Shown here one piece after another: positions 38,196-47,234 of a stretch of 64,000 nt of DNA. Origin of the DNA: Pectobacterium carotovorum (lineage in GTDB: Bacteria > Pseudomonadota > Gammaproteobacteria > Enterobacterales > Enterobacteriaceae). The position numbers were made by a program, and so were the translations under genes. The notes under the pieces were generated by a model. It was given only the letters and a program-made list of their open reading frames with translations, did no database searches and had not been told where the DNA came from. Each line of letters begins with the position of its first letter. The stretch's first letter is position 1. The stretch covers positions 248,001 to 312,000 of the forward strand of contig NZ_FQWI01000001.1 of assembly GCF_900129615.1 (NCBI RefSeq), written 5' to 3'.

Positions 38196-38726
38196 TTAAC
38201 GGCTGAAGAGGTCGCGACGCTTAGGACGGAAAGGCTGAGCGATCAATACCAGCACAGCAATCAACAGATAAGCGGCAAAGATGCCAAGTAACCATTGCGG
38301 CATTTCCAGCGAAAGGAATTCCCACTGACGCACTGAGCAATCACCTGTCGCATTGAAAATGGCCGGAAGCCATTTGTCCAAAGGCAACCATGACGGGAAG
38401 CTGACAAAGAAATCACAGGTGGTAAACGGCGACGGATTTAACAAAATATCCGTGTGTTTCCAGGCCAGTCGGAACCCTTCATAAGAACTGTATATCCATA
38501 GCGCGATGGCTGGGTAACGCAACGCCGTTGATGGCGCGATGGCACCAACAATACCTGCCGCGAACACGCCCCACAGCGCACAGCGCTGGTAGATACACAG
38601 CACGCATGGTTTTAATAACATCACATGCTGAAAATAGAGCGCGGTCAATTCCAACGCTAAAGCAGTAAACGCCAGCAGTAGCCACGCACCACGCCCGCGT
38701 GAGCAACGATTAAGAAATCGCAACAT
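38196..38726 (-). CDS. dsbB: DsbB, disulfide bond formation protein B
   Basis: Inner-membrane quinone-linked oxidase (176 aa) that reoxidises DsbA. Four membrane helices; both redox pairs are present: C41-C44 ([11 protein letters not shown]) and C103-C129. The order dsbB-nhaB-fadR matches E. coli. Confidence 0.96.
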   Translation of the reverse strand: MLRFLNRCSRGRGAWLLLAFTALALELTALYFQHVMLLKPCVLCIYQRCALWGVFAAGIVGAIAPSTALRYPAIALWIYSSYEGFRLAWKHTDILLNPSPFTTCDFFVSFPSWLPLDKWLPAIFNATGDCSVRQWEFLSLEMPQWLLGIFAAYLLIAVLVLIAQPFRPKRRDLFSR

Positions 38727-38920
38727 AAAAATATTCCATGCTAAACATGATTAAAGCAGCAGTGTAAACCGTTCTGGCTTCACTGCCATCATTTCACTGC
38801 GCAAAACGTAACGATATGTTTATTTGATGCTTTTCTGTCATTCTGCGGCGGCGAAAAGGGTGTTGATAACATCATCAAGGCCGAAATTGTCGCTGCCGCG
38901 ATTACTATACACGATCGTGA

Positions 38921-40501
38921 TTATGAGTGACTGCCCGATATGGTCAAGTCTGGCAAAGAAATCCATTGTTTATTCATCAAAAAATCGGTGAATGGTACCA
39001 GCGTGAACTCAACGCAAAGTAGCCCCACCAACGTCATCACAATGGTGTAAGGCAGCGCCATCACCACCATGCGTCCGTAAGACAGGCGGATAAGCGGTGC
39101 CAGAGAGGACGTCAGCAGGAACAGAAACGCCGCTTGCCCATTCGGTGTGGCGACGGAAGGGAGGTTGGTGCCGGTATTGATCGCGACAGCGAGCAGTTCG
39201 AACTGGGGTAGCGAGATCTGACCGTTTTCAAAGGCGTTGCGCGCTTCGTTAATATAAACTGAGCCAACGAAGACGTTATCGGATATCGATGAGAGCAGGC
39301 CGTTGAACAGATAAAATTGCGTCAGCTGCGCGCTCTCAGAAGATTGCAAGACGTAATGGATAATCGGTGAGAACAGCTGCTGATCGATAATGACGGCGAC
39401 GATAGCAAAGAAGACCGTCAGCAACGCGGTAAACGGCATGGCATCCTGAAACGCTTTACCAATCGCATGTTCTTCCGTCACGCCGCAGAACGTCGTAACC
39501 ATAATAATGACGGAAAGGCCAATCAACCCGACCTCAGCCAGATGAAACGCCAGTGCGACGATGAGCCAGACGCCAATCACCGCCTGTATGATTAAACGCG
39601 CTTTATCCTGCTGTGTGCGCTTTTCTGTCATGTCCCGATCGTAATCCTCAAGCACGCGACGCACATTGTCTGGCAGGTTTACGCCGTAGCCGAAGAGTTT
39701 AAAACGCTCGACCAGCCCGCAGGTCAGGATACCGCAAATAAACACCGGGACGGTCACGGGTGACATGCGCAGGAAGAAACTGACGAAATCCCAGCCTGCG
39801 CTTTTCGCGATAATCAGGTTCTGAGGTTCGCCAACCATCGTCATTACGCCGCCCAGTGCCGTACCGACGCCAGCGTGCATGAGCAGGCTGCGTAAGAATG
39901 CCCGGAACTGCTCCAGCGTACGATGATGCTCCTCGCTGCTTAGTGCGCTGTCATCGCTGATATCGGTTTCGTCTTCACCCTGTTGGGAAGCGAAGCGGTG
40001 GTAAATACCATAAAACCCGATAGCGACGCTGATAACAACGGCAATCACGGTCAGCGCATCAAGGAATGCGGAAAGAAAGGCGGCGGCGATACAGAAAGCA
40101 AGTGAAAGCAGCGTTTTGGAATGAATGCGCAGCAGCAGTTTGGTAAACACAAAGAGCAGCAGCTGCTTCATGAAGTAGATGCCTGCCACCATAAACACCA
40201 GCAGCATGAGGACTTCAATATTCCCGGTGACTTCATGCCACACTTGCTGCGGGCTGGTCATACCGATGAGGATGGCCTGTAGTGCCAGCAGGCCGCCAGG
40301 TTGTAATGGGTAACACTTCAGTGCCATACCTAGCGTAAAAATAAACTCCACGACGAGTAACCAACCGGCCCAAAACGGGCTGACAAAATAGAACAGCAGC
40401 GGATTAATCAGCAAGAAGCAAAAAATAGTCAATTTGTACCAGTCTGGCGCGTATCCGAGGAAATTTTTTAATAGCGCACGGTGGAGGGGCATGCCGCTCA
40501 T
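38921..40501 (-). CDS. nhaB: NhaB, Na+/H+ antiporter
   Basis: Polytopic inner-membrane antiporter (526 aa) for sodium tolerance. Conserved [20 protein letters not shown] and [14 protein letters not shown] stretches match E. coli NhaB, as does [20 protein letters not shown] chose ATG 40501 ([16 protein letters not shown]); ATG 40492 is also possible. Divergent from fadR. Confidence 0.94.
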   Translation of the reverse strand: MSGMPLHRALLKNFLGYAPDWYKLTIFCFLLINPLLFYFVSPFWAGWLLVVEFIFTLGMALKCYPLQPGGLLALQAILIGMTSPQQVWHEVTGNIEVLMLLVFMVAGIYFMKQLLLFVFTKLLLRIHSKTLLSLAFCIAAAFLSAFLDALTVIAVVISVAIGFYGIYHRFASQQGEDETDISDDSALSSEEHHRTLEQFRAFLRSLLMHAGVGTALGGVMTMVGEPQNLIIAKSAGWDFVSFFLRMSPVTVPVFICGILTCGLVERFKLFGYGVNLPDNVRRVLEDYDRDMTEKRTQQDKARLIIQAVIGVWLIVALAFHLAEVGLIGLSVIIMVTTFCGVTEEHAIGKAFQDAMPFTALLTVFFAIVAVIIDQQLFSPIIHYVLQSSESAQLTQFYLFNGLLSSISDNVFVGSVYINEARNAFENGQISLPQFELLAVAINTGTNLPSVATPNGQAAFLFLLTSSLAPLIRLSYGRMVVMALPYTIVMTLVGLLCVEFTLVPFTDFLMNKQWISLPDLTISGSHS

Positions 40502-40731
40502 AATGGAAGAGGAATCCTTATTCGTTAGAATAGTTTGATGGTTTTTATCATATCGTAAAAACTTTACAAACGGGCAGAAGTCTACCGTTCTACGCCGCAA
40601 GAGGGCGGTTTGCAGTCACAATTTTTCATTGAAATGGTTCGGTGCCCGAGTGCGGCGCTATATCATGATTCTTTCGTCTGGTATTATGACTTGGCTTTTT
40701 TCGGCAATCACCGCTACGGATTATCAAACAC

Positions 40732-41451
40732 ATGGTTATAAAGGCGCAAAGTCCGGCTGGATTCGCGGAAGAATACATTATCGAAAGTATATGGAATAAC
40801 CGCTTTCCTCCTGGCTCTATTTTGCCCGCGGAAAGAGAGCTTTCCGAACTGATTGGCGTGACACGTACTACCCTGCGTGAAGTACTTCAGCGCCTGGCTC
40901 GCGATGGCTGGCTGACGATACAGCACGGGAAACCCACAAAAATTAACAATTTTTGGGAAACCTCGGGGCTCAATATTCTGGAAACGCTGGCGCGACTCGA
41001 TCACGATAGCGTGCCGCAACTGATCGATAACCTGCTGGCCGTGCGTACCAACATCGCCGCTATTTTTATTCGGACGGCGTTACGCCATAACCCGGAAAAA
41101 GTGCGTGATGTATTAACTCAGGCAAGCGCGGTAGACGATAGCGCAGAAGCTTTTGCGCAGCTTGACTACAACGTGTTCCGTGGTTTGGCCTTTGCCTCTG
41201 GCAATCCGATTTATGGTCTGATCCTGAACGGTCTGAAAGGGCTATATATCCGCGTAGGGCGCTACTATTTTTCCAATCCGGAAGCCCGCAAGCTGGCGGT
41301 GAATTTTTACGGTCGGTTGGAAGCGTTGCGCAGCGAAGAGCTCTACGATCAGGTGATGGATGTCGTCAGACATTACGGTAAAGAAAGTGGAGCGATCTGG
41401 CACAGTATGCAGAGCGCGATCCCGCGGGATATCGCGGAAGTACGCCGCTAA
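40732..41451 (+). CDS. fadR: FadR, fatty-acid metabolism regulator
   Basis: 239-aa GntR-family regulator that represses fad genes and activates fabA/fabB; acyl-CoA releases DNA. N-terminal winged helix: [37 protein letters not shown] (~res 26-63). C-terminal acyl-CoA-binding domain ([15 protein letters not shown]). A FadR-like box lies upstream of fadD, also in this window. Confidence 0.96.
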   Translation: MVIKAQSPAGFAEEYIIESIWNNRFPPGSILPAERELSELIGVTRTTLREVLQRLARDGWLTIQHGKPTKINNFWETSGLNILETLARLDHDSVPQLIDNLLAVRTNIAAIFIRTALRHNPEKVRDVLTQASAVDDSAEAFAQLDYNVFRGLAFASGNPIYGLILNGLKGLYIRVGRYYFSNPEARKLAVNFYGRLEALRSEELYDQVMDVVRHYGKESGAIWHSMQSAIPRDIAEVRR

Positions 41452-41476
41452 GGCTCATACCGCAGTTTCATTGTGA

Positions 41477-41510
41477 AAAGGGGATTCAGGTTGTTGCCTG
41501 AATCCCCTTT
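41477..41510. terminator. Bidirectional terminator between fadR and ycgB
   Basis: Perfect 14-bp stem AAAGGGGATTCAGG / CCTGAATCCCCTTT with a 6-base loop between two convergent genes. Confidence 0.85.
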
Positions 41511-41548
41511 GTCTTTGGTCGTGTCGCTGACCTGCGAACCGAGTTCCG

Positions 41549-43090
41549 TTATGTGGATGCCGTCCCGTTACGCGGCGGGCAGCGTTCAATCAACTCGATG
41601 CTGCCATCCGTGTTAGCCTGTTCCAGATAGACGTCAAATCCCCACAGGCGGTGGACGTGCTTCAACACTTCCTGGCTACTTTTATCCAGCGGTGCGCGAT
41701 TATGCGGAACATAGCGCAGCGTCAGCGCCCGATTACCGCGCAAATCCACATTCCAGACCTGAATGTTCGGTTCCAGATGGCTCAGGTTGTACTGCGCGGA
41801 GAGCTCCTGCCGGATCAAACGATAGCCTTCTTCGTCGTGAATCGCGGCAATTTCCAGATAGTTATTGCGGTCGTCGTCCAGCACCGTAAATAGCCGGAAA
41901 TCACGCATCAGCTTCGGCGACAGGAATTGGCTGATGAAACTCTCGTCCTTGAAGTTCTGCATCGCAAAATGCAGCGTATCGAGCCAGTCTTTACCCGCGA
42001 TATCGGGGAACCAGTAGCGGTCTTCGTCGGTCGGTGACTGACAAATACGCTTGATGTCCTGAAACATCGCGAAGCCCAGCGCATACGGATTAATTCCGTT
42101 GTAGTAAGGGCTATTGTACGGCGGCTGATAGATCACATTGGTATGACTATGCAGGAACTCCAGCATGAAGCGTTCAGTGACCCGGCCTTCATCATAGAGA
42201 TGGTTCAGAATGGTGTAGTGCCAGAACGTGGCCCAGCCTTCATTCATCACCTGAGTCTGCTTCTGCGGATAGAAATACTGGCTGACTTTCCGCACGATAC
42301 GCAGAACCTCACGCTGCCAGGGTTCCAGCAGCGGCGCATTTTTCTCCATAAAATAGAGCAGGTTTTCCTGTGGCTCTTGAGGAAAACGTCTGGCTTGTTC
42401 TGGTGCGGCACCCTGTTCGCGCCGCGGTAATGTTTTCCAGAGATCGTTAACCTGGCTTTGCAGGTAGGCCTCACGACTTTTCTGGCGGGACTTTTCCTCT
42501 TCGAGCGAAATCTTCTGCGGACGCTTATAGCGGTCAACGCCGTAATTCATCAGCGCATGGCAGGAATCTAACAGGCGCTCCACCTCGTCCACACCATAAC
42601 GCTCTTCGCATTGCGCGATATACTGCCGGGCAAACAGCAGGTAATCGACGATGGAGCTGGCATCGGTCCAACTGCGGAACAGGTAGTTACCTTTGAAGAA
42701 TGAGTTGTGCCCGTAGCAGGCATGCGCCATCACCAGCGCCTGCATCGGCAGCGTGTTTTCTTCCATCAAATACGCGATACAGGGATCGGAGTTAATGACG
42801 ATTTCGTACGCCAGCCCCTGCTGCCCGTGTTTGTAGCGCTGTTCGGTTTCGATAAATTTCTTCCCGAACGACCAGTGGGCATAGTTGATCGGCATGCCTA
42901 TACTGGAATAGGCATCCATCATTTGTTCTGAAGTGATGACTTCAATCTGATGAGGATAGGTCGCCAGACGATACGACTTGGCCACCCGATCAATCTCATC
43001 AAGGTAAACCTGCAATAACTCAAACGTCCAGTCCGGTCCATCACTCAGGCGAAGTGTTTTTTTTACCTGATTATCCGTCGATATAGCCAT
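41549..43090 (-). CDS. ycgB: YcgB, SpoVR-family protein
   Basis: 513-aa cytoplasmic protein of the SpoVR/YcgB family, starting MAISTDNQVKKTL with GGGGG upstream. Family stretches include YPHQIEVITSEQMMDAYSSI, MAHACYGHNSFFKGNY and MNEGWATFWHY. The family is linked to stationary-phase and nitrogen-stress responses and to the YeaG/YeaH kinase pair, both of which are encoded 9-12 kb away here. Biochemical activity unknown. Confidence 0.93.
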   Translation of the reverse strand: MAISTDNQVKKTLRLSDGPDWTFELLQVYLDEIDRVAKSYRLATYPHQIEVITSEQMMDAYSSIGMPINYAHWSFGKKFIETEQRYKHGQQGLAYEIVINSDPCIAYLMEENTLPMQALVMAHACYGHNSFFKGNYLFRSWTDASSIVDYLLFARQYIAQCEERYGVDEVERLLDSCHALMNYGVDRYKRPQKISLEEEKSRQKSREAYLQSQVNDLWKTLPRREQGAAPEQARRFPQEPQENLLYFMEKNAPLLEPWQREVLRIVRKVSQYFYPQKQTQVMNEGWATFWHYTILNHLYDEGRVTERFMLEFLHSHTNVIYQPPYNSPYYNGINPYALGFAMFQDIKRICQSPTDEDRYWFPDIAGKDWLDTLHFAMQNFKDESFISQFLSPKLMRDFRLFTVLDDDRNNYLEIAAIHDEEGYRLIRQELSAQYNLSHLEPNIQVWNVDLRGNRALTLRYVPHNRAPLDKSSQEVLKHVHRLWGFDVYLEQANTDGSIELIERCPPRNGTAST

Positions 43091-43285
43091 CAGCGCGCCC
43101 CCTAACATAACAAGTCTGTACGTGAGATCTCGTTTACTGCCTTCCCGCTGGCTCCTGTCAAAAAATCATCGTTGTTCATTTAGTTATAGCTGAGCTTTGG
43201 CAACGCGGCAATTGACGAATTGAGCGTGTTTGATGGGAAAAGGTCGCTGAGGTGATAAAAAAGAAACCGGTATTACGCTGTCTAT

Positions 43286-43313
43286 TGATAGGGAAATGCT
43301 GATAGGGAAATGC
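43286..43313. repeat. Tandem 14-bp repeat upstream of ycgB
   Basis: Two perfect adjacent copies of TGATAGGGAAATGC, between the aldolase terminator hairpin and ycgB. Confidence 0.85.
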
Positions 43314-43331
43314 GCTCCCCGAAGAGAGCGC
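43312..43331 (-). terminator. Terminator hairpin of the PTS operon
   Basis: On the minus strand GCGCTCTC, TTCG loop, GGGAGCGC: a C(UUCG)G-capped stem 15 bp past the aldolase stop. The T-tail is short (ATTTCCC). Confidence 0.55.
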
Positions 43332-43346
43332 GAAAGACCGTTTGGG

Positions 43347-44246
43347 CTAGCGGTGTTGATACCGTTTTAACAGCGCCTGAATATCGTTGAGGCGGGAAAC
43401 GGCAATCGTAGACAGCTTCTCTTTAGAAACGTTGCGATCGAGCGAGATGCAATCCTTCCACAGAGAACGACCGGCAATCACGCCAGAGGCACCATTTTTC
43501 AACGCACTTTCTACCTGAGGGAGAAAGGTAGCGTGATCGACACCCGCAGACAGAACGGCCCAGGGAATGTCACCGCACAGTGTGGTGACGCGTGCGCAGG
43601 CTTCATCAGACCCAGGATAAGGAATCTTCAAGACTTTTGCACCTTGCTCGATACAAGCCTGGCAGCCTGCCGGAATAAGTTCGGGCAAGAGGCGGGTATA
43701 GGCTTCGCGAGATTCATTTTCCAGAGGGTAGGTCAGAAACTCAACGACGAGCAGTAAATCTTCCTGCGCAAAGTCCTGAATCACGGTACGGAGTGTGGCA
43801 AGGTTACGGGTATTGGCGTCGGGTATATCCGGGCGAAGGTAGATCATGATTTTTCCGCCAGTGGCACCCCATTCGCGGACTTTACGTGCCGTTACGCCTT
43901 CAACCATCGTGGAGATCCGGTAGCCTTCTGGCGTCGTTTCCCACCCTGACGCATCAAGCCCGATGAGCAGGCCGGTATCGCGGGGCAGAATGTCTTCATC
44001 TATAAGACCCGGTATGGCGCAGATCGGATCAACCAGTACACAGCCCGCCTCAGCCGCCAGATAGCGGGTGATGTCGTATTTTGTATTTCCTAATATTTCA
44101 TTGGTAATCGCGGCCTGTGCTTCTGATGTCGGTGCTAATAATGTTCGCATGCCGCCACGTTGATCGCAGGCAATAACCATCATTGCCCCCGTCGCGTTAC
44201 AAATTAATTGGTATCCCCGGTGCTCAGCGGTTGTCATGGTGTTCAT
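43347..44246 (-). CDS. LacD/YihT-like class I aldolase
   Basis: 299-aa aldolase of the tagatose-1,6-bisphosphate / sulfofructose-phosphate aldolase (LacD, YihT) family. The Schiff-base Lys is probably K207 in AKVLKIPYPG; PWAVLSAGVDHATF and GASGVIAGRSLWKD match the phosphate-binding end of the barrel, and MVIACDQRGGMRTLL matches the N-terminal motif. Start ATG 44246 has GAGGG 8 bp upstream. Last gene of the seven-gene PTS operon; it would cleave a ketose (bis)phosphate to two trioses. The substrate is inferred, not known. Confidence 0.8.
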   Translation of the reverse strand: MNTMTTAEHRGYQLICNATGAMMVIACDQRGGMRTLLAPTSEAQAAITNEILGNTKYDITRYLAAEAGCVLVDPICAIPGLIDEDILPRDTGLLIGLDASGWETTPEGYRISTMVEGVTARKVREWGATGGKIMIYLRPDIPDANTRNLATLRTVIQDFAQEDLLLVVEFLTYPLENESREAYTRLLPELIPAGCQACIEQGAKVLKIPYPGSDEACARVTTLCGDIPWAVLSAGVDHATFLPQVESALKNGASGVIAGRSLWKDCISLDRNVSKEKLSTIAVSRLNDIQALLKRYQHR

Positions 44247-44282
44247 GATAATTACCCTCATAAAAGTAATGTAAATAAGCGA

Positions 44283-44816
44283 TTAATCCAGGTGTGTTTT
44301 TATCCATTGAATTAATTCCTGATAATTAATTTCCTTATCCTGATCAACCGTGTAACATTTCCCCATACCCATCGGCTGTGCCTGATGCGCGAGTGAAATT
44401 AATTCCGGCAGATACTCACTGCCGGGATGGCCTTTTATCCTTTCATTAATTCTGGTCTGATACCGCTCAGCTACCCGGTCAGGTGAAATGGCATTCCATA
44501 TTTCAAGCGTATGCTGGATATCACACGAAATCAGATAGTCCTGTAATAGCGATTTTTCGCGAAAACCGAACCAGGCATCAAGAATGAAAATACTATTTTC
44601 AGGAGCCTGTCTAACGATATTAAACATGGCCTGATAGGCGGCGACCCCCAGTTTTCTGTTTAACGTTCTGTCAATCGTGTCGCAGAACTGCATCATGAAC
44701 GGCTCTTTTATTTCATCGAGGCTTAACCGTGGGAGACTCAATTCATCCGCAATGATACGTGCTACCGTGCTTTTCCCTGATGCAGGGATACCATTTACTA
44801 AAATAAGTTTTTTCAT
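44283..44816 (-). CDS. P-loop kinase-like protein in the PTS operon
   Basis: 177 aa with Walker A GIPASGKST (~res 9-17), an Asp-containing FILDAWFGF strand and a likely lid (RVAERYQTRINERIKGHPGSEY). The shape is that of small-molecule kinases (AAA_33/zeta-like P-loop group). It overlaps the IIA gene by 4 bp (ATGA), so it is part of the operon. Its substrate is unknown: it may phosphorylate a sugar or intermediate, or have a regulatory role. Confidence 0.7.
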   Translation of the reverse strand: MKKLILVNGIPASGKSTVARIIADELSLPRLSLDEIKEPFMMQFCDTIDRTLNRKLGVAAYQAMFNIVRQAPENSIFILDAWFGFREKSLLQDYLISCDIQHTLEIWNAISPDRVAERYQTRINERIKGHPGSEYLPELISLAHQAQPMGMGKCYTVDQDKEINYQELIQWIKTHLD

Positions 44817-45250
44817 AATACCCCGACAATATCATCTGACGTAGTAGCGCATCGAATACGAGAGAGCATGTCGTCCTTTTCTAATAGATTGACGATTGAG
44901 GCGATACCTTCCGTAATATGCGCATCACTGTTAACCCCACCAAACATAATTAAGATATCCACCGGTTCACTTCCATTAATAGAGAGCGGCGTCTGTAACG
45001 TCAGTAAACTAAAACAATTCTCTCGAACGCCACATTCAGGGCGCGCATGGGGAATAGCGATGCCTTCATCAAATACATAATAAGGGCCGTATTCCTTCGT
45101 GTTTTCTATCACCGCGATGGGATACGCCTTCGTAATACATCCCGCGCTGATTAATGGTTGAGCGGCACAATAAATAGCGTCTTCCCATGTCTTACATATC
45201 ACGCCGAGTTGAATGCAATTGTGCTGCAAAAGGAAATTTTTTATGCTCAT
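44813..45250 (-). CDS. Ula-type PTS IIA
   Basis: 145-aa cytoplasmic IIA of the mannitol/fructose fold, closest in pattern to ascorbate UlaC. The phosphorylated His is probably H68 in GIAIPHARPECGV; GPYYVFDEG precedes it and DILIMFGGVNSDAH follows, as in UlaC (GPYFVL...PHGRPEEGV). GAGG TTTT precedes the ATG. Donates phosphate to the IIB of the same operon. Confidence 0.85.
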   Translation of the reverse strand: MSIKNFLLQHNCIQLGVICKTWEDAIYCAAQPLISAGCITKAYPIAVIENTKEYGPYYVFDEGIAIPHARPECGVRENCFSLLTLQTPLSINGSEPVDILIMFGGVNSDAHITEGIASIVNLLEKDDMLSRIRCATTSDDIVGVL

Positions 45251-45256
45251 AAAACC

Positions 45257-45535
45257 TCATATATTTTTCCGAATGGTGTTTCTGAGTTCATCTATCTGAA
45301 TAAAAATACGATCAACGCGCTCCCGATAGTCAGGATGAGAAGAAAATAGTTGAATGGCCTGATTGTATTTAATCATTAGCCTTTTTTGCGTTTCACTATG
45401 ACCCGGATCTTGTGCTAACCGAGATTCAAGCTCCGCTAATTCTTCCTCAATTTCCCTGACGCGATTGTCATCCTTATTATCGCGATTGTCGGAAGAGGGA
45501 CCAGGGGATAAAAAGCGTTTGAGTAGAGAAAACAT
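45257..45535 (-). CDS. Small coiled-coil protein inside the PTS operon
   Basis: 92 aa: MFSLLKRFLSPGPSSDNRD, then a charged linker and a strong coiled-coil stretch (VREIEEELAELESRLAQD, later RVDRIFIQIDELRNTIRK). No membrane helix. AAGGAG TCACT before the ATG is a strong ribosome site. It lies between IIC and IIA, an unusual place for a non-PTS protein. No family recognised; an adaptor or regulator is possible. Confidence 0.7.
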   Translation of the reverse strand: MFSLLKRFLSPGPSSDNRDNKDDNRVREIEEELAELESRLAQDPGHSETQKRLMIKYNQAIQLFSSHPDYRERVDRIFIQIDELRNTIRKNI

Positions 45536-45579
45536 AGTGACTCCTTAAGCTATTTGCATAATGACGACAGGCCAGCACG

Positions 45580-46917
45580 CTATTGCGATAGTTTACGGTT
45601 CGCAATAAAAGCAATGAATGCAACGAACGCGACAAAGGCGGCGACAAATAACCAATCTTGCTGGAAGGCGTGTCCTAAGATCAGACCAGTACTGATGACA
45701 TCGGAATCGCTGAAGGTGACGCCAGTAAAGCCGAAAACTTCCAGTAATGGCACCAGAATGGCGGGCAATAGCGTAATGAAAAGGCCATGAACGACACCGC
45801 CGATGACAGCACCACGTCGTCCTCCCAGCGCGTTACCGAAAATACCGGCTGTTCCGCCCGCAAAGAAGTTGGTCAATAAACCCGGCAAAATCATTGCCAG
45901 CCCAAACATCGGGAAGATCAGCATCCCCAGAATGGAACCGACGGTGGTCGCGAGGAACCCGACAATCACGGCGTTCGGCGCATAAGGGAAGAGCACCGGG
46001 CAATCCAATGCAGGTTTGGCGTTAGGCACCAGACGCATGGCGATACCTCGAAAGGCGGGAACCAGCTCATTAAGCAGCAGGCGTACACCGCTGTAGAGAA
46101 CGAAAACGCCTGCGACAAACTGCATGGACTGCATGAAGGAATACATCAGATAATTGACGCCGTTGGCGTACTGCGCGATGTAGGCCGGTCCTGCCGCCAC
46201 GGCGGGGATGAGATACATCGGCACCATGACGACGGCCATCGACAGGTAGGTATCCTGCAAGAATTTGAAGTTATCAGGCAGCGTTAAATCTTCCGTGGAT
46301 TTGGAGTTTTTACCGACGACCCGAGCGACGGCGGCCTGCACCAGATACCCGATGGTACAAAAATGTCCCAGCGCAACATCATCGGAATTCGTGATTTTAC
46401 GTACAATTGGCTGCGCCAGCGCTGGCATCAGTACCGCCATAATGCCGCCAAATATGCCTCCGGTTAGGATCAGAGTCGCACCGGTCAAACCTGATTTATA
46501 GCCGATCACGGTACCGATTGTTGCCATCCACAGCAGAGCCTGTCCCGTCAGGAAGATATATTTAAAGGGGGTGATTCGCGCGATAAGGATGTTAACGGCA
46601 AAGATCACCATGAGCGTCAACGCGACTTCTGATCCGAGCTCGCGGTTTGCCAACCCGGCGATGGCGGCGACATCAGTGATGTAGCCTTTCATGCCAAAGC
46701 CTTGGGTAAAGATGCTGTTCAAATACGTCAGGGTATCAACGATGATGTTAATCCCCGCCATCATGATGAGGAAACCCAGCAGTGTCTTGAATGTCCCCTC
46801 GGCAGTTTTTCCTACCGATTTCTTCTGTAAAATCAACCCGATCATGGCGATCAGCGCGATTAATATGGATGCCTGGCCTAATAAATCTTTCACAATGAAA
46901 TTGATAACGGTGTTCAT
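45580..46917 (-). CDS. Ula/SgaT-type PTS IIC permease
   Basis: 445-aa permease with about ten or more membrane segments. It resembles ascorbate UlaA rather than galactitol GatC: LGFLIMMAGINIIVDTL near the N-terminus, VLYSGVRLLLNELVPAFRGI, the FPYAPNAVIVGFLATTVGSI motif and GTAGIFGNALGGRRGA. It would carry the sugar acid or related substrate and pass it to IIB. Substrate unknown; ascorbate itself is possible but the neighbouring enzymes are not UlaDEF. Confidence 0.85.
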   Translation of the reverse strand: MNTVINFIVKDLLGQASILIALIAMIGLILQKKSVGKTAEGTFKTLLGFLIMMAGINIIVDTLTYLNSIFTQGFGMKGYITDVAAIAGLANRELGSEVALTLMVIFAVNILIARITPFKYIFLTGQALLWMATIGTVIGYKSGLTGATLILTGGIFGGIMAVLMPALAQPIVRKITNSDDVALGHFCTIGYLVQAAVARVVGKNSKSTEDLTLPDNFKFLQDTYLSMAVVMVPMYLIPAVAAGPAYIAQYANGVNYLMYSFMQSMQFVAGVFVLYSGVRLLLNELVPAFRGIAMRLVPNAKPALDCPVLFPYAPNAVIVGFLATTVGSILGMLIFPMFGLAMILPGLLTNFFAGGTAGIFGNALGGRRGAVIGGVVHGLFITLLPAILVPLLEVFGFTGVTFSDSDVISTGLILGHAFQQDWLFVAAFVAFVAFIAFIANRKLSQ

Positions 46918-46930
46918 TTTTCACCTCATG

Positions 46931-47224
46931 CTATTGATGAGCCTGGATATACGCTAAAATTTTTTCTTCTATTTCATCTTTGTCGGTCAATTTATTAAGA
47001 ATGATGATTCTTTTTTTCTCATCTTCACTGGCATCGCTATTCAGAATGTCAGCAAATATTTTCTGGGTTAGAATGACGTCATAATTGAAGGCAGAAGCTT
47101 CTGAAATCGTGGTGTGATTTATTTCTGCATCAATCCCTAGTTTTTTTAGTACGGATTTCGCACTCATTTCGATAGCGAAACTGGAACCTAATCCACAGCC
47201 GCAAACGCAAAGTACTTTCAACAT
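46931..47224 (-). CDS. Ula-type PTS IIB
   Basis: 97-aa IIB with the phospho-cysteine motif VCGCGLGSS (C8), like UlaB (VCGNGQGSS). I chose ATG 47224 (MLKVLCVC) because GAGG lies 8 bp upstream; an ATG two codons earlier is too close to that site, and longer forms run into the PFK gene. It lies between the PFK and IIC genes. Confidence 0.85.
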   Translation of the reverse strand: MLKVLCVCGCGLGSSFAIEMSAKSVLKKLGIDAEINHTTISEASAFNYDVILTQKIFADILNSDASEDEKKRIIILNKLTDKDEIEEKILAYIQAHQ

Positions 47225-47234
47225 AATCATGGCC

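Noticed and set aside
45580-46917. Assigning the PTS IIC as a galactitol or ascorbate transporter by name
   Set aside because: Ula-like motifs are clear, but neighbouring enzymes do not fit ascorbate, so no substrate name is given.
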